A stretch of DNA of 64,000 nt from Pyropia yezoensis (lineage: Eukaryota > Rhodophyta > Bangiophyceae > Bangiales > Bangiaceae). The stretch is taken from positions 38,726,894-38,790,893 of the forward strand of contig CM020618.1 in NCBI GenBank assembly GCA_009829735.1. Direction: 5' to 3'. The position numbers and the translations under genes were made by a program. Of this stretch, positions 42,400 to 51,135 are shown one piece after another; position 1 is the first letter of the stretch; each line of letters begins with the position of its first letter. The notes below the pieces were generated by a model. That model did not search any database. It had not been told where the DNA came from and saw nothing but the letters and a program-made list of their open reading frames with translations.

Positions 42400-45300
42400 T
42401 CAACGCACCCTCAACATGAGGCGGTTAGTGTCTTCATCCCATCCGTGGTCGATGAACTTATCGAACACGTACTCCTGCGGGCCCTGTTTGGCCGCAGGCA
42501 GTGAGGGGAGGCGCCACGCTTCCAAAGCACGCGCCCAAGCTGGGTCGCCTGCAGGCGGTGGTGCAACTTTGACCACGTCCTGTCCGTTCACTGTGCGGAC
42601 CCCAGCGTCACTTTCGATGGTGAAGCGCCGCCCATCAGTACGAAGGACCTGGTACGGCCCCTTCGTCTGGAATACCAGCTTACCCCCAGTTGGGGTGTGC
42701 GAGTGTACCAGCACCCAGTCACCCTGCTCGGGGACGTGCTTAGCATTGCGCACCTTTTTGTCAAAGGTACGCTTGTAGCGCTTTTGTGCTTTGTCCATCT
42801 CAGCCCTGACTTTAGGGATGAGGTTTTCAAGCCTAGCAGCGAACTCCGCCTTACTCTCAGTAGGAGTAGGCGTACTGCCACCATCCTCCCTAGTTGGGAG
42901 CAACCGCCGCACGGCAATAGGCCGCACACGACGGGGGGTCACAAAAGCGAGGGGTACTTCCCCGGTAGATGAGTGAACCTGCGAATTGTAGGCGGTAGTA
43001 AGAATAGAAATGTATTGGTCCCACGTCTTCACGTGCTCACTCACATAGTGGCGCAGCTGCCTAACAATAGTTTTGTTGAAGCGCTCCACCTGCCCAATAG
43101 TTTGTGGGTGGTAGGGGGTGGCATAGTTTGCCTTAACCCCCAACATATCCAGCACTCCCTGAAACAGTACAGACGCAAATTGCGGTCCATTGTCCGATAG
43201 TGTACTATCCGGGATGCCATACGCGGCAATCCAGTGATCAAGGAAGGCTGACACGACCGACATGGCCGTGATCTCTGCCAGTGGGATCGCTCGCGTAAGT
43301 TTCGTGAAGCGGTCACAGATGACCAGGAGGTACTGGTTGCCCTCCTCGGTCACTGGCAGTGGCCCAAGGATGTCCATCGCCAACGCGGCGAAGGGCTCCT
43401 TGGCCGGGAACAATAGCATAGCCGTACTAGGCCGCCGTTCCATCAGACGGTTCTGTGCACAACTTGTGCAGGCAGCCACCCGACTGTAGATGTCCACCAC
43501 CATGGACGGCCAGTAGTACCTGGTCCTCAGGGTCTGGTACAGTTTACTAGACCCCAGGTGTCCACCCGTGGGAGCGTTGTGCTCCCTCTCAAGGATACTG
43601 TCCTTGAGGGATGCGGGGACGACAAGTTGTTCAGCCCCTTGGAATACCCCCCTCCTCATGAGGGGGCCATCGTCTCCCAGAAAGAAACGCGTCTCCACCA
43701 CTGTATCCAGTGTATCCCTCTGCGACTTGCAGAAGGGATCCTCGGCCTGGGCCTTCAACACCTCGTCCAGGGACAGGGGCAAGTACTTCTTGTTCCCTGG
43801 CGCCTCGGGGTTCAACGCCTGACCCGAGCGCGTGACTACCCCCACGATGGGGATGTCCTCATCGACTGGGTTAGTGTCCAGCCCCTCGGTAGGTACCCGA
43901 GAGAGGCCGTCGGGAAGGGCATGTTGCCTGCCAGGTCGGTACTCAATGTCAAAGTTGAAGGGTGCCAGTCGCACCCTCCACCGATTGAGACGAGTGTTCG
44001 TACAGTCCGTCTTAAAGATGAACTGCAACGCGCGGTGGTCACAGCGGATGAGGAACTTCTCACCCTCTAGGTAGTGACGAAGTGACGTCACCGCCCACAC
44101 CACTGCGAGTCCTTCCAACTCGGTGACTCCGTAGTTCTTCTCGGCCGAGTTCAGCCCCTTACTGAAGTATCCCACCGGCAAGTACTCCTTGTCCGGCTGC
44201 TGCTGAAGCAACACACAACCAAGTTGGTCGTAGCTAGCGTCCACATCCAGGATGTAGTGGCCTCCCAACCTGGGAATAGCCAGGATAGGGGGCTTCAGCA
44301 GAAGGTCCCGAAGAGTCTCAAAGGATTCCTGCTCCACCCGACTTGGGGGAGGCAGGTTCTTCGGTAGCGTTGAGCTCACTAGCTCATTCAACGGCTTCGC
44401 CACCTTGGCGAAGCCCTTGGTGAAACGTCGGTACACGTTACACATCCCGAGGAAGCTCCTCATCTGGGTCTGGGTCCGGGGGTACTGAGCCTTACGAATG
44501 GCCCTCAAGTTCTTCTCGTTAACACTGAGACGCCCCGGACGGACAACATGTCCCAAGTACTCCACCTCTTGAGTGAAGAGGTGGCACTTACTCGCCTTCA
44601 GTGACACACCGGCGTCAGCAAGTAGCTTGAATACCTGGCCACGATGGCCAATGTGTTCCTCCGGACTTCGGGAGAACACAATGATATCGTCTAGGTACAC
44701 AAGACAGATCTGCCACCGTACTCCGGCCAGAATCATGTCCATAGCGCGCTGGAAAGTTGCCGGCGCGTTACACAGACCAAACGGTAGGCGCTTGCACTGG
44801 TAGGTACCACAGTGACAGGTAAAGGTAGTTTTATGCCTGTCCTCCGGGGCAATGGGAATTTGCCAGTACCCCGCGTTACAGTCCAGGGTAGAGAACACGT
44901 TTGCCTCCCCCAGAGAGTCCAGACAGTCGTCCATCCTAGGTAGGGGATAACTGTCCTTCACCGTGCTTTCGTTGAGCTTACGGTAGTCGATACAAAACCG
45001 GGGGGTCCCATCAACTTTGGGGACGATAACCACCGGACTCGCCCACTCGGCGTTGCTGGCCTCGATCACATCGAGGGCCTCCATGCGAGCAACTTGCTCC
45101 TTAACGAGGGCCCTTGAACGAGGTCCTCCCCTATACGGTTGTTGGCGTATAGGGGGTGCACCGGGCTTCAACTCGATCCGGTGTTGGGTGGCTCTCATGA
45201 GTCCCAATTGACCATCCCACAACCTGTGATATTGGTCCAAGAGGCGTTCAACTTGAACCCTCAACCTGGGGGGGACACCCTCCATGTTCACATGGGGCCG

Positions 45301-46266
45301 AGGAGAGGCGGCCGACTTGGCTTGATGCTTCTCCTTTCCGGACTTCGGGTCGCTACTTGCGCCCGCGTTGAGGGTGACCGCTACTACCGGTCCCTCGTGT
45401 TGGTCGATATAGCCGAACGTGGCTCCCGACTTGAAGTACTGGGGCGACGAGCTCAGGTTCATCACCTGTATCCTCCACGGGACTCCGGCTTTGGAGTCCA
45501 TCGTGCCAAGGGCAACATGCACTTGGTGCTTGCGAGCAAGACGGGGGTGAGGGTGCACCAACCCGTTCCCCGTATAATCAGTTACAACGTCAACGTGCGC
45601 CACCGAGTTGGGGGGCAACGTGACTTTACGGGCTAGACGCAGGGTAGCAGTAAACCCTTCCCTCACAGAGCAAACAGGCTTCGACTGTGAAACTGTCACA
45701 GGAGCCACAGACTTTCCCTTACCAAGGATGGGGATAGTCTCCCCATTCATCAACTTGACCCAGTACTCAGGGCCACAAATCAAAGGCACTTGTGTAACAA
45801 CATAAGGGGTACCCAGAAGCAGGGGTACCGATATATTCTCAACTACACCATAGGTCACGTCGACCTCATGGGTCCCCAACCTAGTTGGTAGGGTCTCGGC
45901 ACCAACGATGGGAAGTACCCCACCATTGATGTCAATCATATGGTCAGCTTTGGACCTCCAGCGTTGGAGCTTCACCTCCTTTGGTAATAGCGACTTGCGT
46001 ATCAAGGAGGCTCCTGACCCGGTATCAAGTACGATACGGGCACAACAGGCGCGGCCGGGGGCAAGTTGCACCCGTCCAGCCACCTGGAAGTTCTCACCCG
46101 TCAGCACCGCGATGACCCGACGTGGGTTTACGTTCTTGGGGAGTCCTACCCGAGGTGGGCGGACTCCCTTAGGTCGCCGCAGTATCCGGCACGGTTGGTT
46201 CGTCCTCCTGGCCCACTTGGCCGAGGCTGCCGTTGTGAGCTTCGGACGAGCAGCCCCAACGGTCAT
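42400..46266 (-). CDS. pol: Element 1 pol polyprotein (protease, RT, RNase H, integrase, partial chromodomain)
   Basis: 1288 aa. Protease active site LDTGSGASLIRK (about residue 81). RT with FCIDYRKLN (424) and YLDD (524). RNase H from DVDASYD (675) through RCDHRALQF. Integrase HHCC zinc domain (about 899-940; HNAPTGGHLG...CTSCAQNR), then catalytic residues in MDILGPL (965), SDNGPQF (1025) and VERFNK (1061). The chromodomain starts near 1270 (EYVFDKFIDHGWDED) but a TGA replaces the Trp codon normally found after VR. The ATG overlaps the gag stop (AATGACC), so pol is probably made by termination-reinitiation rather than a gag-pol frameshift. All enzymatic motifs are intact. Confidence 0.96.
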   Translation of the reverse strand: MTVGAARPKLTTAASAKWARRTNQPCRILRRPKGVRPPRVGLPKNVNPRRVIAVLTGENFQVAGRVQLAPGRACCARIVLDTGSGASLIRKSLLPKEVKLQRWRSKADHMIDINGGVLPIVGAETLPTRLGTHEVDVTYGVVENISVPLLLGTPYVVTQVPLICGPEYWVKLMNGETIPILGKGKSVAPVTVSQSKPVCSVREGFTATLRLARKVTLPPNSVAHVDVVTDYTGNGLVHPHPRLARKHQVHVALGTMDSKAGVPWRIQVMNLSSSPQYFKSGATFGYIDQHEGPVVAVTLNAGASSDPKSGKEKHQAKSAASPRPHVNMEGVPPRLRVQVERLLDQYHRLWDGQLGLMRATQHRIELKPGAPPIRQQPYRGGPRSRALVKEQVARMEALDVIEASNAEWASPVVIVPKVDGTPRFCIDYRKLNESTVKDSYPLPRMDDCLDSLGEANVFSTLDCNAGYWQIPIAPEDRHKTTFTCHCGTYQCKRLPFGLCNAPATFQRAMDMILAGVRWQICLVYLDDIIVFSRSPEEHIGHRGQVFKLLADAGVSLKASKCHLFTQEVEYLGHVVRPGRLSVNEKNLRAIRKAQYPRTQTQMRSFLGMCNVYRRFTKGFAKVAKPLNELVSSTLPKNLPPPSRVEQESFETLRDLLLKPPILAIPRLGGHYILDVDASYDQLGCVLLQQQPDKEYLPVGYFSKGLNSAEKNYGVTELEGLAVVWAVTSLRHYLEGEKFLIRCDHRALQFIFKTDCTNTRLNRWRVRLAPFNFDIEYRPGRQHALPDGLSRVPTEGLDTNPVDEDIPIVGVVTRSGQALNPEAPGNKKYLPLSLDEVLKAQAEDPFCKSQRDTLDTVVETRFFLGDDGPLMRRGVFQGAEQLVVPASLKDSILEREHNAPTGGHLGSSKLYQTLRTRYYWPSMVVDIYSRVAACTSCAQNRLMERRPSTAMLLFPAKEPFAALAMDILGPLPVTEEGNQYLLVICDRFTKLTRAIPLAEITAMSVVSAFLDHWIAAYGIPDSTLSDNGPQFASVLFQGVLDMLGVKANYATPYHPQTIGQVERFNKTIVRQLRHYVSEHVKTWDQYISILTTAYNSQVHSSTGEVPLAFVTPRRVRPIAVRRLLPTREDGGSTPTPTESKAEFAARLENLIPKVRAEMDKAQKRYKRTFDKKVRNAKHVPEQGDWVLVHSHTPTGGKLVFQTKGPYQVLRTDGRRFTIESDAGVRTVNGQDVVKVAPPPAGDPAWARALEAWRLPSLPAAKQGPQEYVFDKFIDHGWDEDTNRLMLRVR

Positions 46267-48209
46267 TCGTTTCCCGCCGACTTAGCGTCCGAATCTGAGG
46301 GCGGGGAGGAAGACGACGAGTCCGAAGACGACGTGTCTGCCTCCTCCGCCGAGGGTGTGGCGACCGCGACGACCGGTCGAGACCCACCCTCGCGGCGTGA
46401 ACGTACTTCGTTCGTAGCCGACTTCTTACTCGCATTCCTAACAAGTTGTTGGATGCGTTTACTCAACTTGGGGCAATCATATGCCCAGTGTCCATCGGAG
46501 TTGCAGTTCCAACACCGATGGTCTGTTCCGGGAGGGGTCTTCCCAACTGGGGTAGACGAAGGGATACCCTGGGAAGTTCCCACGGCAGCTACCACCCTCT
46601 CCTTGCGGATTCGGCGTGCCTCTCTCAACTCTCTGGCCTGGCGCGCCTCCTCCCGTTCCTTGGCCAACTCGGCCTGACGCTCCTGGCGTTGTTCCTCCCG
46701 CAACTTGCGGTAGGCCTCGCCTCTGCGATAGGCGAACCTAGCCAACTCGGCCAGGGTCGCCCGGGCAGTGTTATGCTCCCGGGTCTCCATCCGGACTGAC
46801 CAATGGAGTCCCTCCACAAACCGACTCTTCACCACAGCTTGTGGATGAAGAAACCCACAAATATTGTTGAGCTTACGGACTCGCTCCGCAAAGGACAACT
46901 CGTCCTCCGCCTCTTCCTGATGGGCTTGCGTAAACTCCTCGACTTGAGAAGCCAACGCTGCCTCATCAACCATGGCTCTCAACAACCAGTTGACGAGCTC
47001 CAAATAGGACGTCACCTCCCCAGCGCCTCCACTTGAGGAGCTGGGCATGACGGACATAAGTTCTGTCCGCAGGTCGCCCTTCGTAAACTCCTGTAGCATG
47101 TAAAAAGCCATGCCTTCACTTGTGGCATTGTCGTCACAGGCTTTTGTGAAACGACGTAGGAACTCAAAGACACGGAGGGGGGGGGTTCCATCCCACTCCG
47201 CTTTGTGCCCAAAAGAATGAAGTGCATTCTTCTTGGCACGGCCCATGGCTCGGGCCTGGTCAGGACCATACACCACCGACTTGTTGTGGAGGGCGTAGGT
47301 CTCACAGTCAAAGATCCTCTGGTAGACCGGGTTGGCTACCTGGATCTTTGGCGGCACCTCACGTTGAGGGAACAGCCGCTGTGGCACTGGGGTAAGTTCA
47401 CCCTCAGTGCCTGTATTCCGGCGCGGCGCGCTTGGTGTAGCCGCCGGCGTTTCCGAGGGGAACTCCCCCGTGAAGGGCGTGCGCCCCACCGAGAATGGTG
47501 CGGCTCCCACGTTGGGAGTCACAGGGGTCCCCCCCTGTTCGGGGCGACCCGGAATAGGCGTCAGGGGAGATTCCCCCTGCGCCTGCGGGCTCGAAAGCCC
47601 CAATCCTGTCTGGACATTAAGGCCATCTGGCAAACTCGCCACAATCTGATTCAGAATAGTATTCGTCATCGTGACCACCAGGTCCGGCAAAGTCTGCCGC
47701 AACACATTGGTCGCCTCCCGACGGACAGTTTCCGCGAGGAGTGGATTGACGACTCCAGTTGAGTCTCGGTCCGCCTCCGGGAGTCCACCTGAGGGGTAAC
47801 CACGTCCCTCAGGGGCCTCAACCGGGGGCATGGGCGCGAGCCCATCGCCGACCAACGGAGGTCCACCGTCCTCCGAAAGCCTAGTTCGCGACGGCTCCAA
47901 GCCAAAGTTGGCTCCAACCCGAGTGGGACCCGCGGGGACAGTCCTCACCTCTTGGGACGTTCCCGTTGAGTATACCACACGGTGGCCAGACTTCGGCCCA
48001 CCCACATCAGAAGTGTCACCCGAGTGAACTCCCGACTGAGTCGGGGTGGCCTGTTGCCCGCCCGTACTTCCAGTCCTGCTGGCTAGAGGGACCTCTAGTC
48101 CCTCTGCGACCCCAGGTAAACCCACCTGTGTCTCACCAGTATTCAAAGGCACTGAAGTACGTGCGTCACCCGTGTACTCCCCGGACGACGGGGGGTCCGA
48201 GCTAGCCAT
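46263..48209 (-). CDS. gag: Element 1 gag polyprotein
   Basis: 648 aa from MASSDPPSSG; an in-frame stretch continues upstream without ATG. The first half is Pro/Gly/Thr-rich. The capsid region (about residues 300-480) has the Ty3-type pattern with RFTKACDD and LELVNWLLRAMVDEAA. A single CCHC zinc knuckle, CWNCNSDGHWAYDC, is near residue 565. The C-terminus is acidic/Ser-rich and ends AGNE, the same tetrapeptide as in element 2 gag. The stop TGA shares bases with the pol ATG. Confidence 0.93.
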   Translation of the reverse strand: MASSDPPSSGEYTGDARTSVPLNTGETQVGLPGVAEGLEVPLASRTGSTGGQQATPTQSGVHSGDTSDVGGPKSGHRVVYSTGTSQEVRTVPAGPTRVGANFGLEPSRTRLSEDGGPPLVGDGLAPMPPVEAPEGRGYPSGGLPEADRDSTGVVNPLLAETVRREATNVLRQTLPDLVVTMTNTILNQIVASLPDGLNVQTGLGLSSPQAQGESPLTPIPGRPEQGGTPVTPNVGAAPFSVGRTPFTGEFPSETPAATPSAPRRNTGTEGELTPVPQRLFPQREVPPKIQVANPVYQRIFDCETYALHNKSVVYGPDQARAMGRAKKNALHSFGHKAEWDGTPPLRVFEFLRRFTKACDDNATSEGMAFYMLQEFTKGDLRTELMSVMPSSSSGGAGEVTSYLELVNWLLRAMVDEAALASQVEEFTQAHQEEAEDELSFAERVRKLNNICGFLHPQAVVKSRFVEGLHWSVRMETREHNTARATLAELARFAYRRGEAYRKLREEQRQERQAELAKEREEARQARELREARRIRKERVVAAVGTSQGIPSSTPVGKTPPGTDHRCWNCNSDGHWAYDCPKLSKRIQQLVRNASKKSATNEVRSRREGGSRPVVAVATPSAEEADTSSSDSSSSSPPSDSDAKSAGNE

Positions 48210-48307
48210 GTTGGCTGACGATCCGTATGACACGGTCCAAGACCACCGTTCCTCTGAGACAGAGGGCCCCCTACACCCGGGTGCACCCGGAGGTAAAGTT
48301 CATCTCT

Positions 48308-48326
48308 GTCCCCTGCTGCTCCACCA
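48308..48326 (-). other. Primer-binding site of element 1
   Basis: TGGTGGAGCAGCAGGGGAC lies two bases past the 5' LTR. The identical 19-mer follows the 5' LTR of element 2. It starts TGG as needed for a tRNA CCA end, but does not match the common initiator-Met type PBS. Confidence 0.8.
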
Positions 48327-48328
48327 AA

Positions 48329-48797
48329 TGTGGCAAAAACCACATGCACACACGGCACCCAAGTTGGGGCGGTGTGCAAGGGCTGCCTCCCGTGTCGGGG
48401 GAACCGGAAGAAGTGCAAGTCGCACACACTCTGTCCCTGTTGTGGGGCAAACCCCCCACGGACAAACAAGAGGATGGTGTGTGGTCCAACAGTTTCTTGG
48501 TCGGGACGGGGACGCAGGGCCAAGCCCCGCTGTCCCTCCCCTTATCCCCCCAGGGTCCACTCAGAATCTCGCCACTCAGAATCTCCCACCCCAGCACCTG
48601 CCCACCGGGCCACACGAAAATTCAAGACGATAAATGCAGAAAACCCTCAAATCCAAGGTGGATTTACTACTAAGCTAACTATCCCAAACTTAGGGAATGT
48701 GGACCCAAATGCAGGGGGAGGAACGGATCAGGCTAGTGGCCTGCCGCCCCTTGCATGGCACGTGTTGCCCCCCTACCTGGGGGTCAATACTGCCACA
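48329..48797 (-). repeat. 5' LTR of element 1
   Basis: 469 bp, TGTGGC/GCCACA ends, four transitions from the 3' LTR. Should hold the gag-pol promoter on the minus strand; no clear TATA box was found. Confidence 0.95.
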
Positions 48798-48802
48798 CGT
48801 CC
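48798..48802. repeat. Target site duplication CGTCC (right)
   Basis: Pairs with 39416-39420. Confidence 0.9.
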
Positions 48803-49592
48803 CACTCCGGAGGGGCGACGGGGACAGCCCGACCGTCCACGTACCAGACCAGCTTTGCAGCACTCTCCAACGCCGCCGCGGCGACCATCTGGTCGCGCAG
48901 CCTTTTGCGCAGAGCAGGTTGGCGCGGTGACGGGGAGGCAGATGAGCCGCCAGGAGGGTCTTCACCACCAATCTGGGCCTTTGTGGCTGCTGCCCTACCC
49001 TCGGAGCTGCCTTCATCCCCTTCACATGGTCCAGAAGGGACAGGAGCGCGAGGGAGGTCCGCGACACTAAGACCCTGGCGCCCCGGCCAGAAAAAAGACA
49101 GCTTTGTTTGCCTGTGGGTATAACAAAGAGCCGCGGACAGCAGTAGATAGTGTACGATCGCCTGAATGACAAAGGTAGGCGCCAGTAGTATAGCAATCAG
49201 GAAACCTTCCAGTCAGTAGGCATGCCTGCGCAGACAACTCACACACACACCGTCACAGACACTGTGTCATCATACTGATGTGTGCGACCAATGGAACAGA
49301 ACAGAGAGACTAAGTCGTTCAGCTCGTCAACAGCAACGTACGCTTGCTCCATGCCAGTAACGAAGCGAATTTGCTTGCGCGCGGGGCCGCTCTTGTCCGC
49401 GGCCGGTGTGATGTCGTTCTCGCCATCGGTGGGAGGGACAGCACCAGCACCAGCACCATCGAAAGTGCCAGCACCAGCTTCTCCGCCCGGCGCATCGCTC
49501 GCGACGCGGCCGTCACCGGCTGGAACAATGTCGGCCTCTCCAGTATCACCGCCCAGTACACCGTCCATGGGAGCCGCTGCTGCGCTTGCCAT

Positions 49593-51135
49593 CGCGCGCT
49601 GGTCCGTTGTACACCCCGTAGCACGCACGGGGACCTCCACAAGCGTCACAGAGATAGTGGATGGGGTCGCTGCTCGGTCGGGGGCGGTAGTCGGGGAGAA
49701 GGCAGGGGCAGGAAAGGGGGCCGCAACGAGGTCAGGTGCAGGGGCAGGTGCGGGGGTGGGAGCACGAGCCTGCGCCTCCGTCAGCGCGCTGGTCTACGGA
49801 AGCAGACGGGGCGACGCCTCTCCCAGCATTGTGTGAGACCGCGAAGATGTCGGCGGGGAAGGGGACGGGTCGTGTCCGGGTACACTCCGCCCGTTTCCAC
49901 CCAACTCGGCCGTGCGTGAGTCCGAAAGGCTGCCCCCAGCACGCGCCGTTCCTGCCCCCTCTGACCCCATCCTGCTCGCGGGTGGTACTTGGTGGTCCTC
50001 CTGGGAGTGTGTTGACAGCTAGTCCGAGGCCCGACGCTGGCCTCTGGTGACGGGGGGCGGGGGTGGGGGCGCAGAAGGGGCTTGAGGGGGCGGGGAGGGG
50101 GGGGGGGGGGGGGGGGGGGGGATGGGCGGGGGGGGGGGAGGGCCACACAGACAGAGGGACGGTGGCCGAAGACAAGGGGGTTTTGAAGACGGCGCCGACG
50201 GTCGAATTACGTGCCTTGGGCCGTCCACAGCACGCTTGGGGAAGGATCTCCCACGCGAGCACTCTCTCCGTGGCGCCCGAGGTACGTTGGGGGGCGCACG
50301 GGGCCTCCAGGACGCTGGCGGGCCCGTGCTGGCCCAGCGTCTGCTGACCCCGCGACGACCCCTCGGCCGTACCGGAATCGGACTGGCGGGGCGCACTGGG
50401 CCGTTCCTTCGGTGGCGAGCTGCGAGCTGTGTAGGGCCCCTAGTGCCCCTACTGGTACAAGCTCCTCATGCTGTTCTGTGACCTCGGAAGCCTCGCCCGG
50501 GGTACAAAGACAAAGGACCGCTGGCCTAGGCGAGGCCTGTCAGGTCAGGCCCGCAACAGGTGACCTGGAGTGTCCGGAGTGGAAGGGGAGAGCCGACAGA
50601 GATCCCGTGGGGCACTCGTTGCATTCCCCTTCCGCCCCCCCAACAGAAGGGGGAGGAGAAAGGGGTCCGGAGAGGGACCCGCCGGGTACCTGCCGTGCTG
50701 GGGGAGATCCCTTGCGTGCTAGCAGTCGGGGTTGGCGGTGACCAGTGACCGCCCTATGCTGCCCCAGACGCCCAGACATCTCTACTACTGGGCCAGTGAC
50801 CGTCGTGTGCTGCCCCAGACATCTCCGCTACTGGACAAGGGAAGACGTTCGCAGTGCGCCCGTGACCAGCCCTTGCCGGCGTGTGTCGTCCTCGCATTGA
50901 CAGCCAATCAGTTGTCCGGACAGAGAGATCAAGGATTTCTGTGATGGGGCTACTTTTTTGAAATTTGCTTTTGACATGGAAGCTTGACAGTTCCGACTAC
51001 GGCCACTGCGGTCTCCTCTGTGGACCGCCGGTTCAAAACGCCGCCCAGCGTCAGTCAGCTCATCTATGATAGAGCTCTTCACTGACGAGGACGTGGCTTC
51101 CGAGACGCCCCGTTGTCTTCATCGTCGCCGCCAGC
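49593..51135. promoter_or_regulatory. Divergent spacer between the split gene and the transposase gene
   Basis: About 1.5 kb between divergent starts. It holds G-rich tracts near 50.1 kb and a direct repeat of about 52 bp at 50739-50840 (ccagtgaccg...gctgccccagac twice). No supported gene. It could be the central or subterminal regulatory region of a two-gene DNA transposon. Confidence 0.4.

Larger units (their letters stand above)
39421..48797 (-). mobile_element. Complete Ty3/gypsy chromovirus (element 1) with antisense ORF
   Basis: 9377 bp. LTRs 39421-39889 and 48329-48797, each 469 bp, bounded by TGTGGC...GCCACA and flanked by CGTCC duplications. In element (minus) orientation the order is 5' LTR, PBS, gag, pol (PR-RT-RNase H-integrase-chromodomain), an oppositely oriented ORF, polypurine tract, 3' LTR. 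The LTRs differ at only four positions, so insertion is recent. It splits a host or transposon gene. All internal ORFs are open except for a TGA in the chromodomain. Confidence 0.95.
37318..49592 (-). pseudogene. Unrecognised intron-containing gene split by element 1
   Basis: Reading on the minus strand: exon 1 49592-49342 (MASAAAAPMDG..., donor GTACGT, phase 2; an alternative donor GTATGA lies at 49275). Exon 2 starts at 49111 after CCCACAG and runs to 48803, where element 1 begins, then resumes without frame loss at 39420 once a single target duplication is removed (...APPEWD then GYSAYGTLC...). Exon 3 is 38948-38489 (acceptor CTCCAG with branch-like ACTAAC upstream; donor GTACGT). Exon 4 starts at 38241 after TCTCAG and grades into an acidic Gly/Ala/Asp-rich tail. 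The exon 2 donor is unresolved. The product has no domain I recognise; exon 3 has two Cys and a hydrophobic C-terminal helix, and a KRQRR basic patch lies in exon 2. Its 5' end faces the transposase gene at 51136. Confidence 0.6.
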
